DNA of 64,000 nt from positions 130,495,354 to 130,559,353 of the forward strand of contig NC_066579.1 in the NCBI RefSeq assembly GCF_024323335.1, read 5' to 3'. A model generated the notes under the pieces. The model did no database searches. It worked only from the letters and a program-made list of their open reading frames with translations, and had not been told where the DNA came from. This DNA is from Lathyrus oleraceus. Its lineage: Eukaryota; Streptophyta; Magnoliopsida; Fabales; Fabaceae. The position numbers were made by a program, and so were the translations under genes. Of this stretch, positions 45,292-58,335 are shown piece after piece; position 1 is the first letter of the stretch, and each line of letters starts with the position of its first letter.

Positions 45292-48200
45292 TCTTCATCT
45301 TCAATCTCATTCTTTCCCATCCCTTTTCCTTGACCAATGAAATCTCAAAAATCCTAAGGCTAATTGGTTCATCAATAACCTTGTGTTAGATGAACCAATA
45401 CAAGTATGGATGAGATAGGTCCCTCCTTTGATCTTTTTTCTTTTACTGTGTGGTATGTTTTAAGAGTTTGCTTCATTATACCAAATCTCTAACATGCATT
45501 AGCGCCTAAATTTTTATTGCCCGGCCTTAGATAGTTGTGACTTCTACATAAGTCCAATTATGATTGCTTAACATAGAGCTAAATTTGACCCTAAAGGCAT
45601 AGCATTCTAGTAAGTGAGATTGTAAGTCTCCTATCTTTCATGGTATTGTGTGGAAACTTGGCCTTTTTTCCTTCCTTCAGAAGATGTCTTGGTTCAAGGA
45701 TCCATGCTTGTGAATAGATGGTTGAGTGTTCTCCAAAGAATGACTTAATCAATTGAAAAAGCAAAACATCACTAACATCTAATTAACTAACGTTTGACTA
45801 ACTTTTATTAATATTGCTTTTGCTTTCAAGTTATTTTTTTTATGCAATTTAATTTCTAGTCATTTACCATTCATTGTCATTTACATATCATTTAACTTGT
45901 TTATGTTTATGCCATTTTCACTTTGCTCATTTGAGCCATATATTGTGATTGTATATTTTGCTTGTGTATTTTGTTTATGTTTGTGGTCTTAGGACCTTAA
46001 TATACCTAATAAACAACAAAAAACCCTAAAAATGTTTGTGTGGACTATTGGGTTTGATCTGAGCTTTTGGACTTAGGATTAGGCAACATTCCATATACAA
46101 AAGAACTTGGCCAATGCCAACATTTCTGAGACCAATTTATTGTAATTTGAGCTTTCATTTGATGCAACTATTGAGATCCACTTGAATTCATCTGCTACAT
46201 GGTCTTGATGCAACTGTTATTTTGATCTCATGTCTAATACCTTATTCTGAGCAAAATCAAGGAGTATTTCATTTGGTACATGAGAAAACAAAAGAAGACT
46301 ATTAGCTATGGATTTTCTTGCTTGGATGTGGCCATCTTTATTTGATGCCTTGCTCTTCATATTGCTAATTGCTTGTGGATATTTTCTTGATTCAAAGTCC
46401 AAAGGGAATGTGGAGTTTCTATATGACATTCTTGTCTGTTGGATTGTATCCCATTGGTTAGATCTTTTCAACTCTTAACTTTTAATTTTATGCTTAGGAT
46501 TAGTCTCTTCATCTCCTCCCACTTCTTAAATTTCAAAATCTCTCCCCCTCTTTTAAAAAAAACCTTCTTTGCTTGTGATTTCAAAACTTAGACCTTATTC
46601 CAAATTAGAAACTTTGGCGTTATGCCATTGCATTTTTTTAAACTCTTTTCTTAATCAAAACTTGTAAATGAACTTAACAATATTGACTTAAAATTTCAAA
46701 AGACAAAAATAACTAACACTCATTCAAACTTTTGGGCCCTTTGTGCCTCTTTTAAACTTAAATTTTGATTAAAAGTAATCCACTCATTTTGAAATTGTTA
46801 CCACGAACTACGAGGCTTTGATCCCTCATTTTTACGTTGGTACGTAGGCACAAGTCCGAAAGTCTTGTCAAACACAAAAATATAATCAATGAATTCTTTT
46901 CTCATCCCCACACTCTATTTTTCTCAAACATCTTTTATACCCAAAACACATACGCACATAAAAAGGGCTCCCTAGGAGTACCTAGGACACTTTGGGTGCT
47001 AACACCTTCCCTTTGTGTAACCAACCCCCTTACATGTAATCTCTGGCATTTTTTTTAGTTTTGATTTAAAACTTTTTATCTTTGGGTTTTGTTCGTACTT
47101 TTCCCTTTTCCTTTGGAAACAATAAAAGCGCAGTGGCGACTCTGGTTTTATTGACGTTAAACTTATCCATAGTTTGATGGTCATGAATTTACAACTACAA
47201 GATGAAGAGGCTATCCTAAGCAAAAATTTAAAAGTTAAGAGTTGAAAAGATCTGACCAATGGGATGCAATCCAATAGACAAGAATGTCAAATAGAAACCC
47301 ATTTTCCTTTGGACTTTAATCAAGCCATAATCAATAAGCAATGATCAATATCCAGACATCATGAAGATCAAGGCATCAAATAAAGATGGCCACATCCAAG
47401 CAAGCACTTCAATAGCTAACAATCTTCATTGTTTTCCCATGTATCAGATGAAATATTCCTTGATCAACTTAGAATAAAACATCAGACACAAGATCAAGAT
47501 AACAATTATGCACAAAGATAGAGTAGCAGATGAACCCAAGAAATTCTCAAGTCTTGTATCAGATAAAGGCACAGTTCAAAGTAGCTCAGTCTCAAGATGT
47601 TGGCATTGGCCAAGTCCTTTTAGCATAGGGAATGTTGCCTAAACCTAAGTCCAAAAGTTCAGATCAAGTCCACCAGATGTTTTTTATGGTTTTTTATTGT
47701 TATTAGGTATTTTAAGGTCCTAAGACCACAAACAAAATCAAAACACACAAACAATATATACAATCACAAGATATGGCTCAAATGAGCAAAGTGAAAAGGA
47801 CATAAACATAAATAAGTTATATGAAATATAAAATGGCAATGCATGATAAATGACTGAAATTTAAATTGCATCATAGTAAATGACTTAAAAGTAAAGCAAT
47901 ATTAACAAAAGTTAGTTAAATGTTAGTCAAAAGTTAGTGATGATTTTTAATTGATTAAGTAATTCTTTGGAGAACACTCAACCATTCATTCACAAGTATG
48001 AATCCTTAAACCAAGACATCTTCCATGAGAAGGGCTCTAACTTTGATAATTCAACAAGTATGCCACTAGCTCTCATGAAAGGAAAAAAAGGTCAAGTCTC
48101 CACACAATGCCATGAAGAATGGGAGACTTACAATCTCACTTACTAGAATGCTATGCCTTGAGGGTCAAATTTAACTCTATGTTAAGCAATCGTAATTGGA

Positions 48201-51200
48201 CTTATATAGAAGTCACAACTATCTGAGGTCGGGCAATAAAAATGTAGGTGTTAATGCATGTTAGATATTTGGTATAAAGAACCAAACTCCTAAAACATAC
48301 CACATACTAAAACAAAATGGGAAGGACATATCTTAGTCATACTTATATTGATTCATCTGACACAAGGTCATTGATGAATCAATTAGCCTTTAGACATTAG
48401 AGAGTTCATTGGTCAAGTGAAGGAATGTGAAAGAATAGGGATGAAGATGAAGAGGGAAGGGAATATAGAAACACAAATTGATCATGGGAGGAATTTCATC
48501 AAATCAAAACCATCCATTCATTTTGGGAGATGAAATGTACATTTCATCAATCCCCTAAATCCAATGGTTTTGATCCAATAAAAGTCAATTCAACCATGAC
48601 CAAGGCCCAAACAGAAAGTCAAACATCACAAGACCATAAAAATGACTCAACAATATTTTTAAACATTTAATAAATTAAAAACCAATTTAAAAATGAATAA
48701 AAAAACATTTTAATTTGGTAAAAACCTAAAATCCCTTCAAAACACCAAATAAATGGCCAAGGGATTTATCTTAGGTCAAACAAGGTCAATGGACCTTAGA
48801 CAAAAAAATTCACTATTTTTAAAAAGTCAGAACTATTTTTAAACAATTAAAAATATACACAAAAACATTTAATTCATAAAAAATATCAAAATTATTCCAA
48901 AGAATAATTTTAATTCAAAATATGGAAGAGAAAAATATTTAAATATTTTTGGTGAAAGTCCCATATTTTTTTTATTAAAAATGAAATTAATATAATTAAA
49001 CAAAATAAAGGGATTAAATGAAAAATCAGAAAATAAAATGAAATTAAAAAAAACAAGGGCCATCAAATCTCCCTCATTAATTGAGGTGGCAGATCTGATG
49101 GCCAAGCGCGCGCTTCCGTCAAACGCCTCAGTCAACGCGTGTACACGTGTGGTATTCCAAAGCAAGGGCCAGGGTTAGAACGTGGGTTTGTGATCAGATG
49201 GTCTGGGCAATGCCAGCACACCACCGGAGCCCTAACTGCGGTCATCTTCTCCGGTGGACCTCACCAGGCTTGCCCATCATAAACCACCAACAAATAAAAA
49301 TTAAGGACATGATTTTAAAGGAAGAATGCTCAGGAGCACGAATCTGACCTCCATTTCTTCCAATTCCAAGTATATTGAAAGATACATGGATTTGAAATTT
49401 GAGGTTCATGATCTGAGTTGCTTCGATTTGACCTCAAAGAAACTCAATCTTGTTTCCTACATTGGTAGGACTTTAGCCAACCAAAAATCAAAGAGATTGG
49501 TGAAGAATTGAGAGAGAATCGAAGAGAGAAAGTTTGACAAATTTCACCTTGTGTTTGCAATGATGAAGCTTGATCTGGATCTCAATTGGCTTGGGCTTGC
49601 TTCCACTTGATTGCAGGAGGTGAATTGAGAGCTCAAATGGCTTGGATTCTTGGAGTTTCAACTTCAAAACAAAAGTGAAATTGAAACTCGATTTTCAATT
49701 GAAAACCTTCAAGATTATCCTCTAATGGTGGTGGGAAGGTTGCAGGAGCAAAGCTTGGGCAAGGTCTCTCCAATTCTGAGCAGGAGGTAATGTATTTATA
49801 GGCTTGGCAATTGATTTTCACACACATTCATCCAAATGCAAAAAATAACAATTCAAGTGTGCATGCTTGCATGGGCATGTTATAGGCCCATGAAATGATG
49901 TAATCAGGTCCAAAAATGATCATCAGTGATGTTGGAAGTGTAACATGAAACCATGCATTTGAAATTGAGTAGTGACCATGAGATTCATCTAAATGTAACC
50001 ATGTGCAAGTCATTCAAACCTCGTCCAACTGAAGTGATTTTGGACTTTTTGGAAAGGTGAGATCATGGGGAACAACTTTCATGTTGAACACTTTTCCATT
50101 TGAAGCTTGGACCATGATGAATTTTGAGGTGTAATTTTGGGAAATCAAACATAATTAAAAAAATTCTAAGTACCAATTCAAATGTTCACTTCTTCCACCT
50201 TGAATAACTTTTGCTATGAGCTTTAAATGGAAAACTTTACTTCTTCAAAGTTGTAGCTCTTTCAAACTTATTCAATTTTGTCACAAATATGACCTCATTT
50301 GGATTTGGCATGACGAAGTTATGCATTTTAGAAGTTGAGGAAAACTGTTTGGTCAATGGTAATGGCCCAAAATGACCTATAATGTTTCCTCTTGGCACAT
50401 GCCCTTGCAAGTTGAATTTAAAGTTTATCAAAGAATTAAAGTTAGATAGGACATCTTTAATTGATCATGAAAGTTGGATGTCCTTCATCCCATAAAAATT
50501 GAGCAAATTATGGTCCTTGGAAGTTGACCTCCTAACTAGTGCACAAACAAAATGACCTATAATCTTTCACCATAAAAAACAACTTTCCAAGAAAAACTAG
50601 CTCTTGACCTCAACATGAAAGTTTTTTGTAATGTCATAAGGAGTAAAGTTTCTCTTATAATCACTTTCATATGACAAAAATTGTAGGAGACAGGGTTTAG
50701 GAAACCCCAGTTTTGACAAGTTGACTTTCTCTGGTCAACCTCCTTGAACCAACTTGGAAACTTGAAGTTCTCTTGATCCTTAGAGCTCATGGAGGATCAT
50801 ATATGCATAAGATGATGTATAATTAAGTATCCCTTTATATATTTGATCAATTGTTGAAGAAACTTGCTAAGGAAGTCACACAAGATACCCAGATGAATTA
50901 GGGCTTCCAAGGCAAACAAGCTTCAAACTCTTGATGATTTCTTGATAAAAAATGATAAATGAATATCATGGGGTTCCACAAATGATGTCTAGAAACAATA
51001 TGAACCATCTCTTGATTAATCTCCTTGCATTGAGGGTCTCAAACCCTAATTGTGAGCTTGATGGGGCATTGGTGGATACACACACTACCTACAAAAGAAA
51101 CAAAGCTATATATAGACATATTTTTGGCATTTTGGTTAGTAAATAATGTAAAACAAAGTATGATACAATCAAATGTGCTTGGTGATCTCTCCCAATACAA

Positions 51201-51304
51201 ACTCAATAAATGAGGGGTAAGGAGGATGCCAAGGTGTGATCCCAAATTCAATGCATATGATGAGATAACGTGAGGGATCTTAGGGTCAAAATTGGGGTCT
51301 TACA

Positions 51305-52197
51305 ACTTCCCCTATTTAAGGACATTCTAACTGAGGATGTGAAGGTTAAAATCTTCGTATCAAATCAGTAGAATGGATTTAAATAACAACATCTAGAAAC
51401 AAATTTTGGTCCCTAAGAGACCTCATGATGGATATGATATGAATGTTAAAACAATCTTTGTATGGAATATATTGCCACAAAGGAAAAGAATCCGGAAAAG
51501 ACCGAAGGCCCACAGGAGTAAAACGTATTCTGTAAGGAAAAACTCACTGGGGAGACAGAGACTCTAGGGATAAAAGTTGTGCGTAGGCCAAGCTACGACT
51601 TAAAACTGCTAGAGACACAAGGGGAATTCCCATGAAAATAAATCAATGGAAGACTCGGTTGGGGGACCAAGGAAATATGCAGGGGAAACAGGTAGATCAG
51701 AACAAAGTTGAAATACTCGAACCAAATAGGAAAAGGCGATTCTACTGAGGAAATACGCACTCAAACTCAACTGGGGAAGAATGGACTTCAACACAGGAGT
51801 ACAAGAGATATTTTATCTATCACCACTTACTATGTAGAAACATAATACACTCTGATAGAGGGGCATCCATTACTGGTTAGGTTAAACATATCAAGGATGA
51901 CTCATTGAGAAAAAGAGGTGTATTCGTTATCGGCTACTGGGTAAGAATAACCTACTAGGGAGAGAAATCAAATAGGATTTACAACTATCGGCTACTGGGC
52001 AGAAGACCAAAGAGAGAGTATATGTCACCTGATTAAAGTGAACATATCAAGGATAAACTCAAAGGAAGAATATTCATCATCGGTTAGGATGAACATATCA
52101 AGGATAGACCACCTGGGGAAGAGGAAGAATATCAGTTACCGATTAGGGTAAACATATCAAAGATAGACTTCCGGGGAGAAATAGGAATTATATATAC
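51305..52197 (-). other. Polypurine tract and 3' UTR of element E, with short tandem repeats
   Basis: Minus strand CTTAAATAGGGGAAGT abuts the LTR. About 51830-52185 contains a repeat family (GGTTAGGGTAAACATATCAA, AAGGATAGAC and CATCGGCTACTGGG words) analogous in place, but not in sequence, to the 120-bp array of element A. It ends where a truncated copia gag begins. Confidence 0.7.
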
Positions 52198-52742
52198 CAG
52201 GATCTTAGCACTTTAAGGTTGAGATCATCATTTGTAAATGTTTTTCCGAGAGCAATTAAATGATTCGTCAAGTGAACAAATCTTTTCTGTAATGCAACAA
52301 TGGATTCTCCGGACTGCATTCTAAATATTTCATATTCTTGACTCAATGTGTTTAATCTGTATCTTTTAACTTCAGTGGTTCCTTTGTGAGTCTCCACCAA
52401 AGTGTCCAATATTTCTTTTGCCGATGTACATTGAGATATGCGGAAGAACTCATCCATACTTAATGTACTTTGAAGAATATTGATCGCTTTCTTTTCATTA
52501 AGTATTCCTTTCTTATCGTCTTCATCATATGAACTTTTAACCTTCGGAGTGCTAACACCATTGACCACACTCATAGGATTATGCGGACCATTTTCAACGG
52601 TTTCCCATATACCATCTTCTTGTGCTTCTAAATGTGCTTTCATGCGGATTTTCCAGAAGTCAAAATATTCTCCAGAAAATAGGGGTGGTTTGTTGCTACT
52701 ACCGCCTTCTTTGAAAACCGGGTTTACGCATGCGGAAGCCAT
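52198..52742 (-). pseudogene. Ty1/copia gag, C-terminally truncated (element F)
   Basis: Minus strand from ATG 52742. It has PPLFSGEYFDFWKIRMKAHL near the start, then KEILDTLVETHKGTTEVKRY, LNTLSQEYEIFRMQSGESI and NHLIALGKTFTNDDLNLKVL, the normal order of the UBN2-type gag of copia elements. The family match ends at LRS, near 52198, where the sequence passes into the 3' UTR of element E; the RNA-binding knuckle and all of pol are gone. The frame up to that point is intact. It lies 49 bases from its own 5' LTR and PBS. Confidence 0.87.
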
Positions 52743-52774
52743 CTTCTGGATCAGAGGAGAAAGTTACCAATAAC

Positions 52775-52789
52775 CTGTTCTGATGCCAA
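52775..52789 (-). other. Primer binding site of copia element F
   Basis: Minus strand TTGGCATCAGAACAG resembles the initiator tRNA-Met site TGGTATCAGAGC used by most copia elements, with two substitutions. Confidence 0.6.
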
Positions 52790-52790
52790 T

Positions 52791-53961
52791 TGTTGATTGA
52801 GTAGCGCCTAAGAGGGGGTGAATTGGGTTCTTTGAAACTTTTTCTGGTAAAGTGCGGAAAGGTAAAGAACATGAAGAGATATCTTGGTTCCTCTCACAGA
52901 TCGAGAGTACTCCAGTCCCCTTTCAACATGAAAGAGATTTTACTATTGTTAGGACTTTTACAAGACTCTTCCTAGTCTTTCAATGAAGACACTAACAATC
53001 ACACCAAGAACAATCCTCTTGGATTTTTCACTAAGTTCAAAAAAGAGAACAATCCTCCCTTTTAATGAACCTCTTGCTTCCAACAATCCTGGACAACAAG
53101 GATAAAGCAACAATATGATTTTTTTTACAAGTTTTGACCAGTGAAAGTAATCTATCAATCTATTAATTGATCTTCTCCTTTAAAGTAATCAAACTTCTTT
53201 ATGACAAACAAGTGCTCTAATGATATGGATGAAACTATATGAATGTTTATGAAAGTTCTGTAAATAGTTTCACCAGAAAATTTTGATCAAGAACACTTGA
53301 AATAAATTTGAAAAGATGAATGAAGAAGATTGTTTGAAAATATTTGAGAGAAAGGAGGTGTGTTCAAATTCTGCAAAAAAGTGTTATATATAATCCTTAG
53401 ATACCTCTCTAAATGGATATGATACATGAAAGGATGCCATGGTTCAAGAACACACTCCATAGAACATTTTTATGAAAAAATGCAATGTTTTCTGCCACTG
53501 GTTCAGTGGTAATCGATTACCCAATATGGTGTAATTGGTTACACCTGAGCTAACGTTACAATATTTGAAAAACTACACTGTATAATCGATTACCAAAAGG
53601 GGTGTAATCGATTACTTGCTATAAAACTTGCCTTGCACGGCAGCACGCATAGCTGGTAATCAATTACTTAATGCTGGTAACCGATTACCACGCAGCAGAA
53701 TGGCAGAATGCAATTATAAATGAAGGTGACTGCTACAAGATAAAAATTTAAGAGACCTAAGCAACCAACACATGAATGAATGATAAAAACTAGAGCACTT
53801 GACTTATCATAGAGAGAATGAGAACTTAATACCTTAGCACTTTGATCGAATCAACAACAATCTTCAAGAATTTGAAATTCTTTGAAAGGAAATGCTTGAG
53901 CTTGAGTCTTGAATCATTCTTTTTGCAATGCATATATGTTGAGCATGTCTTCATCAAAACA
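52791..53961 (-). repeat. 5' LTR of copia element F
   Basis: The plus strand starts TGTTGATTGAGTAGCGCC beside the PBS and probably ends TCATCAAAACA (minus start TGTTTTGATGAAGAC), about 1171 bases. It contains several TAATCGATTA palindromes at 53510-53687. The right end is placed by motif only; no target duplication was confirmed. Confidence 0.65.
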
Positions 53962-54031
53962 CTTTGAGAAGCGTGTCTTCACAAACCTAGCAGCTTGGAT
54001 TCCTCCTTTTCCTCTCATGGGATCGTACCTC

Positions 54032-56248
54032 CTAGTACCCTTCAGCTTCTTGGTTAAAAACAACATTGCACCTTGGGCAAATCATCATTTTGGAGTTGTT
54101 AAGCTTGCAGCGCTCCAAAAAGTCGATCAACCCCTCTTCAGCATAGGGGTAGACCGTATGCATTTCAAAATAAAAAATAGCAGAGATCTTCTCTCGCTTG
54201 TCAACTTCCATATTGAAGCCCTTAGTGGCCTCGACCATGATAATCTCCAAGGGCTCAGCATAATGAGCATCTTCGGTATGCATAGGGTCGGAGTCCACCT
54301 TCATTGCTGACTTTAGGTTTTTGCCAAACTAGAGCATGTCGTCATTCAAAGCTTTCTGAGCCAAATCCCCGTAAAGAACATATTGAGACATTTTATGACC
54401 CAAAATATTATGGTACTTATAAAACCTCTCTTTTTTCTTTGTTCTATAGGAGGTGCTTTTAAGCCTTGAGGCACTATGATCTGTCCATCTGTAACTAACA
54501 AATCAAATATTTCATCGCATTTTGTTATGTTGAAAGTATAAGTTTTAGAGATAAGTTTTTCCTTCTTGCTGGGTTCGACAGGATTATACCCATTCGACGG
54601 CTTCAACAATTTGCACACATAGGGAGGCCCTGGCTTAAGTTCAGCCACGTTTACCTCGCTTTCTTTGACATACGTGTCACCTATATTAGACAAATAATCG
54701 TATGCCTCAATGTAAGCGACTTTATCCTTTTTGTGATACTTATTCGTTCTGGCCTTTTCATCTTTCAAGTGTTCGACTTGGCGAACCCTATCTACCAATT
54801 ATGCCATATCCCTAAGTTACTAAGTGTCCAACTTCTTCCTAATTGAGTAGTCTAGGCCCGCAACAGCCATTTCCACAAGTTAGTGTTCATGGACTTGTGT
54901 AAAACACCTTGCTTTAAGAAGTATAAACCTGTTGAGATAATCATCAATGGACTCAGGGATATTTCTCCTAACACTAGTCAACTCTTTCAGAATTATTTTC
55001 GATTGGCCCATGTAAAACTGTTCATGGAACAACCTCTTCAACTAACTCCATGTTTGGACAAAGTGTGGAGGTAATGTAGTGAACTAGGTGAATACATTTT
55101 TCATAAGAAAAATTGGTAAATACTTTATCTTCAAATTCTCTTTGTTTGCTATGTTGCCTGCTTTAGTTTGATACCTGGCGACATGTTCGACCGTCGACTC
55201 ACTTGTGTCGCCGACAAACTTACTGAACTTGGATAGTTTCCAACCCTTGGATAATTCTGTTTGTCGAACATATTCTGACAAAGGAGATATGAAGTTAGGC
55301 CCGTGGAGGACCACATTGAGGCCACTCTGGGTCAAGATCTACTTGACCATACTCGCTTGTTAATATGCCTAGAAAAGTTATTCAGTTGAACATTTTGAAG
55401 GACTTGATCTGCATCCTAGTTCATGTGAACCATCAGGGGTCTGGGGCTGGCTTGAGCCATGTATTCCACTTCTTCCCTATCTGGGACCGAGTCGTGTCAA
55501 AGCCCTTGATTATGGATTACATTCTTCTAGACCAATCCATTTTTAAACGTTTCTATCCGCCCCACATTCGATATCTAGAAAGTTGGTCGAGAAGGGATTT
55601 GGGGTGTGCCAAAGAAATCAGCCATTTTCCCCATTTGGTTTGCCAGTAACTCATAAGTTTGGTTTCTGTTTGTAATCAGTGGGCTGAAAATAGTCCCCAT
55701 TTGTTGGGTGAGAGTGTTTACTTATTCCAAATTACTCTAGTCTATTTGTTTTCTCATACCCATCATATAAGTGGTATTCAACGATGGTATTGTTTGAGGG
55801 ATATAACATATCCTTCCCGGTCGTCCCATATTATTAGTGGTCGACGCAGAGGAGTTTTGTGGATTATACAATGGCATTGTCGCCACTGCATTGTCACTAT
55901 ACGTGGACATGTTAGTATGCATGCCAAACATCATCTACGTTGGCATGCATTAAGGGCAATCCCTATTATTCTTTGGCATAGAAAAGCCAAACAAAGGCCT
56001 TGCAACCGTAGGATTAAACAGGGCATTTCCTGACTGTGGTGAGGAAGTTATCCCTTATGATGGCACTGGTATAACTGGTGTTGACGACGCCACTGTAGTA
56101 GTTGTCCTAACAGGTGGTATACAACCGCATCTTCAATTGTCGATCTGACTAGTTGTTCAACCATATTCTGGGGTTTGTTTTGTGCACTAGTATTGTCTAC
56201 AGAAGGATGCGTCATTTTCGGTAAAGACTTTCCACTACTTAAATGCAT
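54032..56248 (-). pseudogene. Gag of D2, degenerate
   Basis: Minus strand. ATG near 56246 opens the N-terminal piece (56248-56048), then N/S/T/M-rich (55934-55737), capsid-like (55335-55084 with KGWKLSKFSKFVGDTSESTV) and C-terminal parts (54798-54346; 54304-54032 with FLERCKLNN and CPRCNVVF). It is collinear with D1 at 38900-40680 but with different stops. The two differ at many sites, so they are separate old insertions. Confidence 0.8.
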
Positions 56249-57183
56249 GAAAACAACCCAGAAACACTCATGAATGTAAAATAAATTTTATAGGAAAAAC
56301 TGTGTATGTTAAAATTTTCGGTAAAGACTTTCTGATTTCATAAATTTTATAGGATTCAAACTAGAAAATTTAGCACATGTCCCACTAGGCGTGGCAATTT
56401 GTTCCCGTTGAAATTTCATAAACAACCGTTAGTCTCTTAATTAAATGTTACAGGAAGGATCGACTAGTGAATCCTAGGACACAATGCTAAAGTTTTTAAC
56501 TTGTGCTTTTCTTTTAGGTAAAGACGCTATTTCAACTAGGTCGAAATAGTTGTAGTGAAAGCGTGAAAATATAACCTCTGCGGAAATAAGGAAAATTGTT
56601 GCAGTAAGGCAAAAGCAAAAAGAAAATGTTGAAAGATATGTAAACCAAATTAATTGGACCAGAAAAGTAAATTGAATTGAAAGACTTTGCATTAAAGTAA
56701 AAGTTGGTGTTTCACGGTTCATACATTCTCTCAATGGAAACTATTTTCTCTCAACGTTGGTAGTTCGAGTGTAAGTGAGATTTTGTAGTGAAATGAACAC
56801 CCTGAATTCTACAAATGAAATCTCTATATATACTAGTAGGAAATAACTGCTCTCAACATTTAGATCTTCAGCTTTTGCCACGTAGAATCCTGCATGCCTT
56901 TCACTTTGCATTTCCTCCACGTGTCCTTCAGAATGTAACTCAAAAGCAGTTATCCATATTTGAACGTGATATTTACACGCCCAAATAACCGCTTATTTGG
57001 CACATTTGTTGTTGTCGAGAATTCTATTGTCAAAATGTTTCCACAACATTCCAAAAAATACTAAGTCCCAATTTCTCCTTGTCTGAGACCCAAATCTGCA
57101 TACAAGTAATTAATAAGTCAACATGTCTTTAACTTTGACCTGTTTGGTGAAGCATTTACCTTTGTCGAAAATCCCAGCTAACA
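56249..57183 (-). repeat. 5' UTR and LTR of D2
   Basis: Non-coding. The LTR start on the minus strand is 57183; the inner LTR end is not fixed (somewhere near 56370-56480). CTCTATATATACTAG at 56820-56834 gives a minus-strand TATA-like box. Confidence 0.55.
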
Positions 57184-57718
57184 ACAGGATGTATGGATAC
57201 AAAAAAATCTCTTTCTAGATATGTTTTCACTATGTTTGGCACAACAATTATTTGGAAATCTTCTCTTTAGAAGGTTGTTTCCTTATCAACCACTAAAGCT
57301 GAATACATTGCCCTTACTGAAGCTATAAAATAAGCATCATGGATTGAATGGCTTGTTAAAGAACTGGAACTTCAAGGTCAAGTTATCACTATTAAATGTG
57401 ATAGTCAAAGTGTCGTACACATATTTCAAAGAATTCATCCTATCATGAGAAAACCAAACACATTGATATTAGGATGCATTTCGTAAGGGAGAAAATCGAG
57501 AAAGGAGGAGTGAAATTATTGAATGTTTCAATTGAAGATAATGTTGCTGATATGATAGTTAAGTCATTGCCCTGTAGCAAGTTGTTTAATTGTATACAGT
57601 TGATAAAGCTTCGTGATGATAACTAGCTTATTCCCTTGATGTTGTAGCGTTTGTTCCAAGGTGGAGATTTATGGTATTTTGGATCAAATTATAGTCTCGG
57701 TAAGGGAAACCTCTTAGT
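57184..57718 (+). pseudogene. Ty1/copia RNase H and 3' end fragment
   Basis: The plus-strand frame from 57190 reads GCMDTKKSLSRYVFTMFGTT, a stop, then VVSLSTTKAEYIALTEAIK, a stop, then WIEWLVKELELQ...CDSQSVVHI. This is the RNase H end of a copia pol with the STTKAEY and DSQS landmarks, interrupted by two stops and a frameshift. AAGGTGGAGATTT (57659-57671) is a typical copia polypurine tract. The upstream pol is missing, because D2 was inserted here, and the LTR after the tract is cut at 57719. Confidence 0.82.
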
Positions 57719-58335
57719 TTGACTACACCTTGGACATATCATCGTTTTGGAGTCGTTGAGCTTGCAGCGCTCCAAAAAGTCGATCAAACCCTCTTCAGCA
57801 TAGGGTTAGACCGTATGCATTTCAGAATAGAAAATAGAAGAGATCTTCTCGCGCTTGTCAACTTCCATATTGAAGCCCTCAGTGGCCTCAACCATGATAA
57901 TCTCCAAGGGCTCAGCATAATGAGCATCTTCGGTCTGCATAGGGTCGGAGTCCACCTTCATTGCTGACTTTAGATTTTTTCCAAACTGGAGCATGTCGTC
58001 ATTCAAAGCTTTCTGAACCAAATCCACGAAAAGAGCATATTGAGACATTTTATGACCTAAAAAATTATGGTACTTATAAAACCTCTCTTTTTTCTTTGTT
58101 CTATACGAGGCGTTTTTAAGCCTTGAGGCACTATGATCTGTCCATCTGTAACTAACAAGTCAAATATTTCATCGCATTTTGTTATGTCGACAGTATAAGT
58201 TTTAGAGATAATTTTTTCATTCTTGCTGGATTCGACAGGATTATACCCATTCGACGACTTTAACAATTTGCACACATAGGGTGGCCCTGGCTTAAGTTCA
58301 GCCACATTTACCTCGCTTTTTTCGACACACCTGTC
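57719..58335 (-). pseudogene. Tat-like gag fragment D3, left part
   Basis: Collinear with 54060-54672 of D2 (both share CTTGCAGCGCTCCAAAAAGT and GAGCATCTTCGGT). The minus-strand frames (58341-58057, 58048-57806) are the C-terminal gag part. It ends at CACCTGTCA, where it passes into a SIRE-type LTR remnant. Confidence 0.8.

Larger units (their letters stand above)
42413..47200 (+). mobile_element. Solo LTR of the same Ogre-type family, inserted inside the LTR of E
   Basis: 4788 bases from TGTAAGACCC to ACAACTACA, flanked by AGATG (42408-42412 and 47201-47205). There is no interior, so unequal recombination between two LTRs removed it. It is the reverse complement, with many differences, of the LTR that hosts it. 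It contains a TATA box at 43928-43935 and a run of 19 C at 45273-45291. The ORFs seen in it are short and not conserved. Confidence 0.9.
41725..51304 (-). repeat. Ogre-type LTR of element E, split by an inverted solo LTR
   Basis: Two parts, 41725-42412 and 47206-51304, add up to 4787 bases once the nested solo LTR and one copy of its target duplication are removed. The plus strand starts TTTAGCGGTAAATTC and ends GGGTCTTACA (minus start TGTAAGACCCCAATTTTGAC). A minus-strand TATA box lies at 49793-49800. It has a PBS on its left (41698) and a polypurine tract on its right (51305), so it is flanked by interiors on both sides. No genes. Confidence 0.87.
53962..57183 (-). mobile_element. Tat-like element D2: gag remnant, 5' UTR and 5' LTR
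   Basis: The gag remnant (54032-56248) is followed on the plus-strand map by non-coding leader and LTR sequence to AAAATCCCAGCTAACA at 57183 (minus start TGTTAGCTGGGATTTTCGAC). Beyond 57183 a copia RNase H frame starts in mid-gene, so D2 inserted there. Pol is missing; only gag and the 5' end survive. The boundary with copia LTR F on the left is unclear (53962-54050). Confidence 0.7.
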
